DNA of 64,000 nucleotides from positions 1-64,000 of the forward strand of contig NZ_CP111055.1 of NCBI RefSeq assembly GCF_026250525.1. Direction: 5' to 3'. This stretch comes from Chondrinema litorale. Its GTDB lineage: Bacteria > Bacteroidota > Bacteroidia > Cytophagales > Flammeovirgaceae. Made by a program: the position numbers and the translations under genes. Below are positions 43,885 to 52,291 of this stretch, one piece after another. Every line of letters starts with the position of its first letter. Position 1 is the stretch's first letter. The notes under the pieces were generated by a model. It worked only from the letters and a program-made list of their open reading frames with translations. It searched no databases and had not been told where the DNA came from.

Positions 43885-44553
43885 ATGGAACTCATCAAAA
43901 TATATCAAGGAAATGTAATTGACTCTGAGGAACTCAGAACTTTTCTAGGTATTAAAACGAGAGCTAATGATTGGCTTAAGAGAATATTTGATTATGGGTT
44001 TTATGAGGGCAAAGATTACTTTTACTCAGACGTGAGTAAAAGTACTGGAGGCCGTCCAAAGCAAGAGTGTTTCTTTACTATAAACATGGCTAAAGAGGTG
44101 TGTATGCTAGCCAGAACTAGTAGAGGTCAAGAAGCAAGACGTTATTTCATTAAATGCGAAGAGCAATTAAAACAATTGGCGGCAGATAAACGTTTTTCTG
44201 CTTTTATGAAATTGGAAAGTTCCAAAGAGAAATTTAAAAATACACTATTAGAGAGAGGCCTTTCTGAACAGAATTACATAGAAATTGATACTGCAGGCAA
44301 AAAAGTATTTATGAATGGTAAAGTAGTAGATGATGAATTACTGCAAACTGTACTACTAACTGCTAGAGATCTTGCAACTCAAATTACAAACTTTCATACT
44401 CATTCAAATGATTTGAGAGATACTGAAAGTATAAAAACTTCCAATGAGGAAAATCATTTTGAAGTAAGAGGTGCATTATTAAATAAAGGTATTGTACCAG
44501 AGGATTTACCTCAGCAAAAAGATATTAATGATATTAAAAAGTTGGAAGAATAA
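43885..44553 (+). CDS. AntA/AntB-type antirepressor protein
   Basis: This 222-residue protein has an N-terminal AntA/AntB domain (about 1-100: VIDSEELRTFLGIKTRANDWLKR, FDYGFYEGKDYFYSD, GRPKQECFFTINMAKEVCMLARTSRGQEARRYFIKCEEQL). This is a phage antirepressor signature. The rest (about 105-222) is an unnamed helical C-terminus. In phages such proteins bind and block a repressor. Here the gene stands directly after the iteron array on the opposite strand from rep, so it may tune plasmid replication or tra expression. No phage genes are nearby. A two-way terminator follows (44572-44609). Confidence 0.85.
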   Translation: MELIKIYQGNVIDSEELRTFLGIKTRANDWLKRIFDYGFYEGKDYFYSDVSKSTGGRPKQECFFTINMAKEVCMLARTSRGQEARRYFIKCEEQLKQLAADKRFSAFMKLESSKEKFKNTLLERGLSEQNYIEIDTAGKKVFMNGKVVDDELLQTVLLTARDLATQITNFHTHSNDLRDTESIKTSNEENHFEVRGALLNKGIVPEDLPQQKDINDIKKLEE

Positions 44554-44571
44554 TTACGGAATCAATTTTTA

Positions 44572-44609
44572 TAAAAGAGCTTTAACTAGTCACTTTATAA
44601 GCTCTTTTA
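44572..44609. terminator. Bidirectional terminator between antirepressor and minus-strand gene
   Basis: The 11-base arms TAAAAGAGCTT (44572-44582) and AAGCTCTTTTA (44599-44609) pair perfectly across a 16-base loop, with T-rich ends in both directions. The right arm overlaps the stop codon of the minus-strand gene at 44607. It separates two converging genes. Confidence 0.75.
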
Positions 44610-44903
44610 AATTCCCAAATCATGATTCCCCTCTTTAAAGAAATTATTTTCCATATTATAATCACTTTCCTTTTTAAATGGTAGTTCTTTTTTCTCTTTT
44701 TCAGAATTTAAAGAGGAAGTAAATGCAAAGATACGTTTGACATCATCATTACTAATAGATGATGCCTTTACTGATGATTTGTTAATAATCTGTTTTTTTG
44801 CTAATAACTTTATAGCAACTACAGCTATAATAAACAGGTAGATTAAAACAGATACATAAAAAAGAATATTTTTAAATATTTCATTAGTATATAATGCTTC
44901 CAT
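44607..44903 (-). CDS. Small membrane protein of unknown function
   Basis: This 98-residue protein has one membrane helix (about 12-32, ILFYVSVLIYLFIIAVVAIK) followed by a charged cytoplasmic tail. I do not recognise it. It lies 34 bases downstream of the TraB-like gene on the same strand and is probably the third gene of the traA-traB transcript. A role in conjugation or partition is possible from position only. Confidence 0.5.
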   Translation of the reverse strand: MEALYTNEIFKNILFYVSVLIYLFIIAVVAIKLLAKKQIINKSSVKASSISNDDVKRIFAFTSSLNSEKEKKELPFKKESDYNMENNFFKEGNHDLGI

Positions 44904-44937
44904 AGATTGGATTCATTTAAATAAACGATACACTAAT

Positions 44938-45396
44938 TTATATAAGATTTATCTTCTTTTTAGATTTTCTATCAAGCATTTCTGTAATATCTCCTTTCAT
45001 TCTGCTTAAACTCATTTGTACTAAAGCAGTAGCAACTTGGAATGCAGGCTTTCCAGTTTCATACGATACCTGTTTAATAAGCTCCACAAATTCTTGAGGA
45101 ATTTGCACTGTAGAAAGTTTTTCTCTGAATAGTTCAGCAGGTAACATATTCACATAATCGGTAAGCTCATTAAAGGTAAGTTCATCAGCTTTTTTTGAAC
45201 TACTTGATTTCGATTTCTTAGTAGTGTTTTCAGTTTTTGCTGTTTCTTTTACTTCAGTCATAACTTTAGCTTTTGGGATTGTTTTATCCGTTTTTCTTAC
45301 AGGTTTCTTTGCTACTGGTGCTGGTTCATCCTGTGCAAAAGGATCGTCTACTATTGTTTCCAGATTAAGGTTTTTAAAATTGTTTTCCTTTTTCAT
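44938..45396 (-). CDS. TraB/DUF3408-like partner of ParA
   Basis: A 152-residue protein with a disordered Lys/Thr/Ser/Ala-rich N-terminus (about 1-80) and a helical C-terminus (about 85-152: LPAELFREKLSTVQIPQEFVELIKQVSYET) that resembles a ribbon-helix-helix or DUF3408-type domain. In Bacteroides conjugative elements the gene after the ParA-like traA is traB with this arrangement. It probably binds DNA as the partition partner or a mobilization accessory protein. It is 5 bases after the ParA stop. Identity is inferred from position and shape. Confidence 0.6.
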   Translation of the reverse strand: MKKENNFKNLNLETIVDDPFAQDEPAPVAKKPVRKTDKTIPKAKVMTEVKETAKTENTTKKSKSSSSKKADELTFNELTDYVNMLPAELFREKLSTVQIPQEFVELIKQVSYETGKPAFQVATALVQMSLSRMKGDITEMLDRKSKKKINLI

Positions 45397-45401
45397 AAGA
45401 C

Positions 45402-46103
45402 TTAATTATTAATCAAGAATTTTATTAAATGAAATACATTTTGTTCTTTGTCATCAAATGGTATTACAGTAGATCTGTTTTTTCTGTACATTTCTGGCCT
45501 TTCACGAATACTTAACAACTCACCTTCTTTTCCTTTAATTTCTACCAGATCAGGATTCACATTAAGAAAATAATCTTTATGGGCATATTGCTTAATATCT
45601 TTATTATATGTTGTATTGGTTTCTTTATTTAAAAACCAGCCTGCTTTAATATTAAGGGTATGACACATTTTCATATATGACATTCCTGATTCAATATCTA
45701 GTTCATCTGCTACTATTGGAATTGCAACCTTATCTATTGTTTTGAGTACATCTTTTTGAGGTGTTTCTATTCTACCTGGAAAATCGAGAAAGACAAAATC
45801 GAAATAATTATTCAATGTATCATATTTTTCAATGTATTCTTCATAAGTGTAAGTGTATACTGGGAAAAGACTTTTGAGTCTATTTTCATAGTCATCAAAT
45901 AAATCAGCTAGAATAGATAAAACTTCAGGATTTTTTAATTCTTTTTGTCTTTTATTTGTCAATGATTTCTGATTATCAAAATCAATTAAAGCAACTTTTT
46001 TACCTTTACTGAATAGTATATGAAATAGGCTAGTTGCACAAAACATTGTCCATGTTGATTTACCTGCTCCGCCTTTTCTTGTTGCTATACTTAAAACTTT
46101 CAT
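45402..46103 (-). CDS. ParA-family partition ATPase (TraA-like)
   Basis: A 233-residue protein that opens MKVLSIATRKGGAGKSTWTM with the deviant Walker A motif KGGAGKS at about 10-16 and its signature Lys10. Walker A' (VALIDFDNQKSL) and Walker B (DFVFLDFPGR) follow. It is a small MinD/ParA ATPase, as found in plasmid partition and called TraA in Bacteroides transposons. It diverges from the mob operon across the 520-base region that holds the tandem repeat and palindrome. It probably drives segregation of the plasmid with the downstream TraB-like protein. No ParB with a ParB-N domain is visible. Confidence 0.9.
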   Translation of the reverse strand: MKVLSIATRKGGAGKSTWTMFCATSLFHILFSKGKKVALIDFDNQKSLTNKRQKELKNPEVLSILADLFDDYENRLKSLFPVYTYTYEEYIEKYDTLNNYFDFVFLDFPGRIETPQKDVLKTIDKVAIPIVADELDIESGMSYMKMCHTLNIKAGWFLNKETNTTYNKDIKQYAHKDYFLNVNPDLVEIKGKEGELLSIRERPEMYRKNRSTVIPFDDKEQNVFHLIKFLINN

Positions 46104-46204
46104 AGATGTTTTATAAAATATATTATATAATACGTATCACATTCTTCATGCAATATTACAAATATTATATACATAAACCATCAAAAGTTAAAAATATTTT
46201 ATTC

Positions 46205-46273
46205 AATATAGAATATAGAATATAGAATATAGAATATAGAATATAGAATATAGAATATAGAATATAGAATATA
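46205..46273. repeat. 7-base tandem repeat AATATAG, about nine and a half copies
   Basis: Nine consecutive AATATAG units run from 46205 to 46267 with a partial tenth to 46273. The array lies in the 520-base gap between the divergent ParA gene and the mob operon, a possible oriT or partition (parS) region. It is a prime candidate for slippage variation in length between isolates. Confidence 0.95.
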
Positions 46274-46589
46274 TTCAATTTAATGTGTTGTATACATTTT
46301 ATATCTATGAAATGTATAATGTATGTTATAGATGTAGTGTATTTTATTCATTATTTAATGAATATTAAATCTGTAGTATCTACTAAAAATGCTTAATAGT
46401 ATATATAAGATGGATGCTTCGTATAGAATTCTTTAATGTGAATAAATCTATTGGGTAAAAATTTGGCTTAAGGACTTTGAGGGATACCTAAAATGGATTA
46501 ACTTAAATAGGTTGAAGGGGAAATTGAGAGAGGTAAAAAGGAATTATAAAAAGTAAAGTAGGAAGTAGGGTTGGAGTAGCAAGAAGGAC

Positions 46590-46604
46590 GTTTGTCGGAC
46601 AAAC
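46590..46604. promoter_or_regulatory. Palindrome upstream of mob operon
   Basis: GTTTGTC and GACAAAC flank a single G (46590-46596, 46598-46604), a perfect 7-base inverted repeat 19 bases before the MobC-like start. Such a site fits either autorepression by the MobC-like DNA-binding protein or part of oriT. No nick site is recognisable. Confidence 0.55.
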
Positions 46605-46623
46605 AAATTTTTTAAACTTAGTT

Positions 46624-47019
46624 ATGCAAAAATTCACAAAGAGTTCAACAGATGGTAAGGAAGTTACCAGTTATCGAATCACTGTAAGGTTAAGTGAACA
46701 ACAGAAGCAAGATTTTTATGCTTTTGCAGCTAGGACAGGAGTTGAAAAAAGTGATACTGAAATTTTTAAAAGGTTACTAGAAGGTTCTAAAAAGTATTTA
46801 GTTATCTCACCCATTAGCAAAAAACAAATGGAACAATGGAGGGAGTTTGTTGCAGTGGGAAATAATATTAACCAGTTAGCCAAATCAATGAATTATCTTG
46901 CAAGGAGCTGGGAATCAGGTGATAGGAGGCATCTTGAAATTCTTCAAGATAAGTTAAATAAGATTTCAAATATAATTCATGACTTATCAATTATTTCTGA
47001 TGATAGCCAAAATCACTAA
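46624..47019 (+). CDS. MobC-like relaxosome accessory protein
   Basis: This 131-residue protein has an N-terminal ribbon-helix-helix-like part (YRITVRLSEQQKQDFYAFAAR) and a C-terminal helical half with GNNINQLAKSMNYLAR, a signature of MobC-type (bacterial mobilization) proteins. It helps the relaxase bind oriT. It is the first gene of the mob operon and overlaps the relaxase start at 47000 by 20 bases. It is expected to bind the palindrome just upstream. Confidence 0.82.
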   Translation: MQKFTKSSTDGKEVTSYRITVRLSEQQKQDFYAFAARTGVEKSDTEIFKRLLEGSKKYLVISPISKKQMEQWREFVAVGNNINQLAKSMNYLARSWESGDRRHLEILQDKLNKISNIIHDLSIISDDSQNH

Positions 47020-48844
47020 TGGAGAAAGCTTTAAAGGAGTGTTACAATATGTACTCAATGAGGATAAAGAATGTCAAGTTTTATCATCAAGAGGGGTACT
47101 TGAGACAGATGATATAAATCTGCTTGCAAGTCAGTTTTTAATTCAGTCCAAACTGAGTAAAAGGGTTAAAAAGCCTGTTTGGCATGCGCAATTGGCTTTT
47201 GCTAAAGAAGATGATTCACTGATAAATGATGAATTAATTAATCAGATAGGGAAAGAGTATCTGAATAAAATGGGGATTAAAGACAATCAGTATCTCATTG
47301 TAAAGCACAATGATACCGCACATACACATATTCACATTGTTGTAAATCGTGTAACTAGTGGTGGTAAAGTATTGAGAGACAGGATGATGATGAAGCGGAG
47401 CATGGAAGCATCTAAACAATTAGAAACTCATTATGGACTTACAGTAGCAGCTTTGAAAGGTAAAACTATAATGAAGCATTCTGAAATATCGCCATATGTA
47501 TATAGTTTTAAGCCAAATAAGCAAATTTTAAATCAAAACATAAAAAGGGTCATTAAAGATGCAAAGTCTCGTAATTTCGCTTCATTTGAGGCTTTAAATG
47601 AATTTTTAATGCAAAGTGGTATTCAGATTCGTATAGCTAGTAGCAGTATAGAAAATAACCAAAATACTAAAATAGTTGATTATACTTATCAATTTTTTGA
47701 TAATCGTGAAGAAAAGGTTAAAAGAATTACTTCATCTATAAATCTCTCAAGTTTAGGAAAAGAGTTTACTTATGATTGTATTATAAGTCATTTAGAGCTT
47801 AATAAAAAGCTTTATCGGTATAGGGTGGAGGAATTAGCTAAGAGTATTGAAGTATTGCTTAAAAAGCCTAGAAATAGTCAAATTCGAGATGATTATTTAT
47901 TCTGTTATTTGTACTTAAATGGGTTAGACGTTAATCAATCTTATTTTGTTGATGCAGTAAAGGAAACTAGATTAAAGAAAGATATAAAAAAACAACTTTT
48001 AGAACTTGCTTTAGAGGAAAACTCATACTTCTTAACACAAGCAGAATTAAAACAATCGATATTCAAAAATGAATTTGATACTATTAAATTTGATCATAGA
48101 ATGACTTATTCATTCAGTAAAATTGATAGTGATTTACTAGGAACAAGTTGTCTGAAGCAGTTTTATGAGTTGTATTTAGAGCATTTAAATGTAGAATTAC
48201 CTCAATCGATAAAAAATATTTTATTAAATAAAAAAGCAGATAATAACACTGTAAACTATGTTATTTCACAGCTAAAAGGAAAGCTTTTGCCTTATCAGAA
48301 AAGTGCTGTAAATATAGAAGTCGCAACTGTGTGTTTTAGCCTAGCTAATCAGAAAAAACTTAAAAATAACTTTCTGCATGAAGAGATCTTATCCGCCAGA
48401 ACAGTGCTTAAGGCATATAAAAACTATAAGAGATTCTCTGAAGAGCAGGATGAATTAATCATCTATCTTGCAAAAAGAGGTATTGAAACAAGGCTTCAAA
48501 ATGGTAATTTTCATCTTTATGATAATGGAAAAGATTTGGGTCTAGCTACCACATATAATATAAAAGAGCTAGGGAAATATGCGCCAAAACGAAAAATACT
48601 CTACACTAATGATACGTTGAATGAAATTTTCAAAAAATATTACTCAGTTAGTAGTTTCAAGCTGTATCAGCTGCTTGATAGTAGGAAAATCAAAGAAATT
48701 GGTGTGAGCTTAAAGCAAGGAAATAGCTTTATACTAGATAAGTTTGATATGAAATTTATGGATCAAGATGATGCAAAATCATTAAAGAGACACTTCGAAA
48801 CTCAATCTCATAGAGGGGGTTTGAAAATGAACTTTCACCGTTAA
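47000..48844 (+). CDS. Relaxase, MOBP family
   Basis: I start it at the ATG at 47000 (MIAKITNGESFKGVLQYVLN), the usual start for this family; an in-frame ATG 7 codons upstream is not needed. The N-terminal ~200 residues are the relaxase domain, with a probable nicking Tyr17 (VLQYVLN) and the three-His metal site as His108, His110 and His112 (AHTHIHIVVNR). The following ~400 residues have no domain I recognise and are mostly helical. The enzyme nicks oriT and pilots the DNA strand. It lies between MobC-like and the coupling protein in one operon. The length is longer than many MobA-type relaxases. Confidence 0.88.
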   Translation: MIAKITNGESFKGVLQYVLNEDKECQVLSSRGVLETDDINLLASQFLIQSKLSKRVKKPVWHAQLAFAKEDDSLINDELINQIGKEYLNKMGIKDNQYLIVKHNDTAHTHIHIVVNRVTSGGKVLRDRMMMKRSMEASKQLETHYGLTVAALKGKTIMKHSEISPYVYSFKPNKQILNQNIKRVIKDAKSRNFASFEALNEFLMQSGIQIRIASSSIENNQNTKIVDYTYQFFDNREEKVKRITSSINLSSLGKEFTYDCIISHLELNKKLYRYRVEELAKSIEVLLKKPRNSQIRDDYLFCYLYLNGLDVNQSYFVDAVKETRLKKDIKKQLLELALEENSYFLTQAELKQSIFKNEFDTIKFDHRMTYSFSKIDSDLLGTSCLKQFYELYLEHLNVELPQSIKNILLNKKADNNTVNYVISQLKGKLLPYQKSAVNIEVATVCFSLANQKKLKNNFLHEEILSARTVLKAYKNYKRFSEEQDELIIYLAKRGIETRLQNGNFHLYDNGKDLGLATTYNIKELGKYAPKRKILYTNDTLNEIFKKYYSVSSFKLYQLLDSRKIKEIGVSLKQGNSFILDKFDMKFMDQDDAKSLKRHFETQSHRGGLKMNFHR

Positions 48845-48854
48845 TCGATAAAAA

Positions 48855-50930
48855 ATGACTAAAACCTCAAATATTAATCACAAAAACTATCAAATAATCA
48901 TATGGATTTGTATAGGATATATATTATTGGCTAGAGGTATAAAGTTGAGTTTTGTGCAATATCAACTGCAAAAAGTGAATTTTTTAGATCAGTTTCTTCT
49001 AGTAATTAATAAGACAATTGTAAAAGAATATATATTTTTTGCTGAGATAATATTACTACCGTTACTTTTTGTATCACTTACAGAAGAAGACTTAATACAT
49101 AAAAAGACTTATATTAAAAGATCAAAAGCAAGAAGTAAAGTGAACGCTATTTTCTATATGGCAGCAATACCTTTGATTTTTCTTGTTATTTTTAGTCTCT
49201 CATTTTATGATAATGCAAATTTCTTCTATGCTGAAGCTACTTTTTTATTGTTAATTTACATATTTTATCCAGACTTTATCTTTTCTATTCCTATTGTATT
49301 TCCAAATAGTGAGTCTTTTATAAATCGAATTGTACTTGCTCGAAATGTTGTAAATAACAATGCAGATTATGGATATGATAGTTTAAGTACTCGAGAAAAA
49401 ATATTAAATGCAAATATTGTTGGTCATAAAAATGATACGATATACTTTAAAAATCGATTACACAATGGTACTACAGTATATAATGGTAATCCAAGAAGAA
49501 GTAATTTAATAGTGGGTTCAGCTGGTTCTGGTAAGTCAGATTCAATTTTAAACCCATGGATTAAGCAAACTTTAGATATGGAAATACCAATGTTTTTGTA
49601 TGACTTTAAATTTCCTGTACAAACAAAAGTTGCTTTATACTATTATTTAGATCACAAAAAGAGGAATGCAAATTACCCACTACAATTTCATATGAATACA
49701 TTTAATGGAGATTTTTTGCACAATGTTTGGCGACTTTCTCCTATAAATAAAAATACAATTGAAACTGTATTTCATAGTGATGTGTATATAAATACCTTGT
49801 TTTCATGTATGAATAAACGATGGATTAAATCATCAGACTTTTGGGCAGAAAGCACAATTGCATATGGCTCAGCAGTTACTCTTGCATTTAAAAAGTATAT
49901 GGGTGATAAGTTTACTCTTCCTCACATTATTCATTTTCTGAGCATGGATTATGTAAAACAAGTACAGGTGTTGATTAATCTAGATGATGATCAGATAAAT
50001 GCGAAGATTGAAAATATAAGAAAACCAGTAATTGAAGAAAAAGGTGGAGATCAACTTTCTGGAATATTTTCCACCATGCAGAATTTTATGTCTAAAATGC
50101 ATAATCCAAATATATTTTTTGCAATTAGTAAAGAAGAAACCAGTCTTGATTTAAATAATTCAAATGCACCTGTTTTTTTAGCAGTTGGAAATGATAACTT
50201 TTATCGTAAAGTTTTTTCACCTCTTATTTCATTGTACACTTCTATTGTATTTAGTGTCTGCAATAAACAAAACAAGTTACCATTGCATTTTATGGCTGAT
50301 GAAGCCCCCACATTATATTTAGCTGGAGTAGAGGATTTTATTAATACAGGTAGAAGTAATGGTATGATAACAACTTTAGGTATGCAAAGTATGGCACAAA
50401 CCGTTTTTGAGTATGGCAATGAATTAGCTAGAGTTATTGAAGGCAGTTTGTCAAATGTATATTTTGGTCAATTAAACGATTATCATACTCAACAATACTT
50501 TTGTAAAACTATGGGTACATATAAACGGAAAAATACTAGTCAAACTTACCAGACTGAGAGTTATAATATTTCTTTAGGCGAAAACCATCAAGTTGAAAAC
50601 TTTTTGAGATATGAGGAAATCGGAGGTTTAGATAAAGGTTATTTTGCTGGTAAGGTATCTGAAGGTAACTATTGCAAATTTATGGGTAAAGTAGATATAG
50701 CAGCATACTTACCACATTTTAAAAATGCAGAATCTCTTATTTTACCATTATCCCCAACTGTAGCAATGCTTGAAGAAGATGGTAATCTTTCTGAAGATGA
50801 TATTTATCGTTATTACAAAGGTGATAATAAAGCCAATCAAAATATAAATAATGAAACTCTTAAGTATGCAGATAAAGTATACAAGGATATAATGAAAGAA
50901 ACTAAATTGTTTATGGAGGCTTTGATTTAA
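48855..50930 (+). CDS. Type IV coupling protein (VirD4/TraG-type)
   Basis: A 691-residue ATPase with about four N-terminal membrane helices (about 13-30, 57-75, 98-117, 124-148), then Walker A GSAGSGKS at 221-228 and Walker B HFMADEAPT near residue 479. The C-terminal helical region ends near DIMKETKLFM. It links the relaxosome to the VirB4-driven channel at the inner membrane. It begins 10 bases after the relaxase stop and ends the mob operon. Family membership is firm. Confidence 0.9.
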   Translation: MTKTSNINHKNYQIIIWICIGYILLARGIKLSFVQYQLQKVNFLDQFLLVINKTIVKEYIFFAEIILLPLLFVSLTEEDLIHKKTYIKRSKARSKVNAIFYMAAIPLIFLVIFSLSFYDNANFFYAEATFLLLIYIFYPDFIFSIPIVFPNSESFINRIVLARNVVNNNADYGYDSLSTREKILNANIVGHKNDTIYFKNRLHNGTTVYNGNPRRSNLIVGSAGSGKSDSILNPWIKQTLDMEIPMFLYDFKFPVQTKVALYYYLDHKKRNANYPLQFHMNTFNGDFLHNVWRLSPINKNTIETVFHSDVYINTLFSCMNKRWIKSSDFWAESTIAYGSAVTLAFKKYMGDKFTLPHIIHFLSMDYVKQVQVLINLDDDQINAKIENIRKPVIEEKGGDQLSGIFSTMQNFMSKMHNPNIFFAISKEETSLDLNNSNAPVFLAVGNDNFYRKVFSPLISLYTSIVFSVCNKQNKLPLHFMADEAPTLYLAGVEDFINTGRSNGMITTLGMQSMAQTVFEYGNELARVIEGSLSNVYFGQLNDYHTQQYFCKTMGTYKRKNTSQTYQTESYNISLGENHQVENFLRYEEIGGLDKGYFAGKVSEGNYCKFMGKVDIAAYLPHFKNAESLILPLSPTVAMLEEDGNLSEDDIYRYYKGDNKANQNINNETLKYADKVYKDIMKETKLFMEALI

Positions 50931-51080
50931 TAAGTTTTTTTAAAAGTAAATATATATATCCCAGCGCACAGATTATTCGAAAAAATGTAACAAAGTTCGA
51001 CCAATATCAGGACAATTAGCAAAAGACTACCCCATAAAGATTTAATTAGTTTCCTTTTGCATGAAGTCCAGCAATTAGTC

Positions 51081-51117
51081 GGGGATGTGAGCAAATTTTT
51101 TGTTCACACTAATCCCC
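51081..51117 (+). promoter_or_regulatory. Hairpin abutting the start of a small plasmid-edge gene
   Basis: An outer stem GGGGAT/ATCCCC (51081-51086, 51112-51117) and an inner stem GTGAGCAAA/TTTGTTCAC (51087-51095, 51099-51107, one mismatch) form a long imperfect hairpin that ends 6 bases before the ATG at 51124, so a ribosome would meet it. The core GAGCAAA/TTTGTT recurs at 22722-22747, upstream of the radC-like gene. The site may be an operator, a leader hairpin or both. Confidence 0.55.
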
Positions 51118-51123
51118 ATTGTT

Positions 51124-51408
51124 ATGTTTGTTTTACACACTTATCACCCAAATTCTACTCTTGAAGCCGATTTTTACATCCAGTCAAAAGGCTCCAATGC
51201 AGGCAAACCTATGAAAACCCCATCTGCAAATTGTTTTGGTGTACTCGTAGATCAATCAGTCTTATTACCAACATATTTCTATTATTTGGTGGAAGCAGTT
51301 TATAGTACTGGCATTTTTAAAAAGTATCTAAAAGGTAGTGTAATAGAATTTCTTACCATAGAAGATTTTAGCCGCGCTCTTAATGATTATTTTAGCAGAA
51401 GTACCTAA
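51124..51408 (+). CDS. Small conserved protein, DUF6943-like
   Basis: I start it at the ATG at 51124 (MFVLHTYHPN) because an earlier frame would begin inside the hairpin. The 94-residue product has KGSNAGKPMKTPSANCFGVLVD, a conserved stretch that I believe marks DUF6943, a Bacteroidota family of unknown function common in plasmid and conjugative-element neighbourhoods. No catalytic motif is visible. It shares its upstream palindrome with the radC-like gene at the other end of the plasmid block. A terminator follows at 51414-51435. Confidence 0.6.
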   Translation: MFVLHTYHPNSTLEADFYIQSKGSNAGKPMKTPSANCFGVLVDQSVLLPTYFYYLVEAVYSTGIFKKYLKGSVIEFLTIEDFSRALNDYFSRST

Positions 51409-51413
51409 TTTTA

Positions 51414-51440
51414 AACGAGAGTTTTAACTCTCGTTTTTTT
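51414..51440 (+). terminator. Intrinsic terminator after the DUF6943-like gene
   Basis: AACGAGAGTT and AACTCTCGTT pair fully over 10 bases (51414-51423 with 51426-51435, about a 2-base loop, in practice 4), followed by a T run. It is a classical terminator, 5 bases after the stop codon. Confidence 0.88.
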
Positions 51441-51452
51441 AAATAGATAGCT

Positions 51453-51611
51453 ATGGGAAACTTGTCATTAGAAAGCCAAGAAAAAGAATTACTAGAAAAA
51501 TTAACAGCATTAACCCAAAAGTATGGGTTAAATGCAACAAAGTCGCAGCAAGAGGAAGTGATATCAATTGGCAAAGAGCTGGAAAAAGTAAGGAAAAAAC
51601 TAGGGAAGTAA
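51453..51611 (+). CDS. Small helical protein (52 residues)
   Basis: An ATG at 51453 opens MGNLSLESQEKELLEKLTAL and the frame closes with VRKKLGK and a stop at 51609-51611. The product is Lys/Glu/Leu-rich and probably a helical hairpin or coiled coil. It lies just after the terminator at 51414. It may be a small regulator or a hypothetical protein of the plasmid block. The small minus-strand gene at 51631-51861 begins beyond it and runs the other way. Confidence 0.55.
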   Translation: MGNLSLESQEKELLEKLTALTQKYGLNATKSQQEEVISIGKELEKVRKKLGK

Positions 51612-51630
51612 ATTTTGTTATTATTAGGAT

Positions 51631-51861
51631 CTAACTTTCGTTTAGATCGACAGGTGAATAAAGATGTAACCTGTTAGGTTCAGCAGTGGCAATCTCATGA
51701 ATTGTAGAAGAGACAGGATGATAGAAAACCTCAACAAAAATTCCATTCATATGGTAAAGATCTACTTTTTGATTGTAATAATTGATAGAATTAATAAAAG
51801 CCCCATTTTTCACTAGGGTAAAAACTTTTTCTTCATAAGGTAGATCATCAAAGTTATCCAT
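51631..51861 (-). CDS. Small conserved hypothetical protein (76 residues)
   Basis: I do not recognise the family. The 76-residue protein opens MDNFDDLPYEEKVFTLVKNG and alternates charged and aromatic residues in a beta-strand pattern (YNQKVDLYHMNGIFVEVFYH). There is no signal peptide or membrane segment. It converges with the 52-residue gene on the other strand. Small proteins like it often accompany mobile-element cargo in Cytophagales. Confidence 0.5.
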   Translation of the reverse strand: MDNFDDLPYEEKVFTLVKNGAFINSINYYNQKVDLYHMNGIFVEVFYHPVSSTIHEIATAEPNRLHLYSPVDLNES

Positions 51862-52079
51862 AAACTAAAGATAGTTGAAAAGGTAAATAATTGTCAAATA
51901 AAATAAATGATAGGTTCAGAATAAAATTTGGATGGTTTGAAAGTTACAGGAATCGGCGGTTTTGACCATAGAAAATAGGCTGTAGAGGAGGCTAAAATTT
52001 TTTTAAAAGGATGGTTAGGGCAGAATAGTATTTTAGAAAAGTAGGGAAGGGGATAGAGAAAGTTTTTACATAACATAAA

Positions 52080-52140
52080 TAGGGATTATGTGCATGTTTT
52101 ATCGTAGAAATCTACAAGGGTATAGTAGTAGGGTACAGTT
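52080..52140. repeat. Imperfect direct repeat, left copy, before two-gene cassette
   Basis: The order TAGGGATTAT, TGCATGTT, GTAGAAATC, then GGATATAGTAGTAGG-like sequence (here GGGTATAGTAGTAGGG) is also found at 55071-55140. The 3.0 kb between the two copies holds the carboxypeptidase-regulatory-like and thioredoxin genes. The remainder of the gap 51862-52291 shows nothing else I can name. Confidence 0.55.
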
Positions 52141-52291
52141 GTAATTCACGTAGTTGCACAAGTTACTATGATTATAATATTCATGTAGGTTCTTCTTTTG
52201 GTTGTAATACTAGATGGTATTTCGATTGTTAAACAAGTGGCATTTTTGTAATTTGATACGTCAAGTTACAAAAACGATATATCTTAATACT

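Noticed and set aside
44027..44045. Iteron-like GTGAGTAAAAGTA inside the antirepressor gene
   Set aside because: It matches only about half the unit in the opposite orientation and lies in a coding region; likely chance.
46205..46273. The AATATAG array as an iteron origin
   Set aside because: The 7-base unit is too short for Rep_3 binding and the iteron array is beside the rep gene instead.
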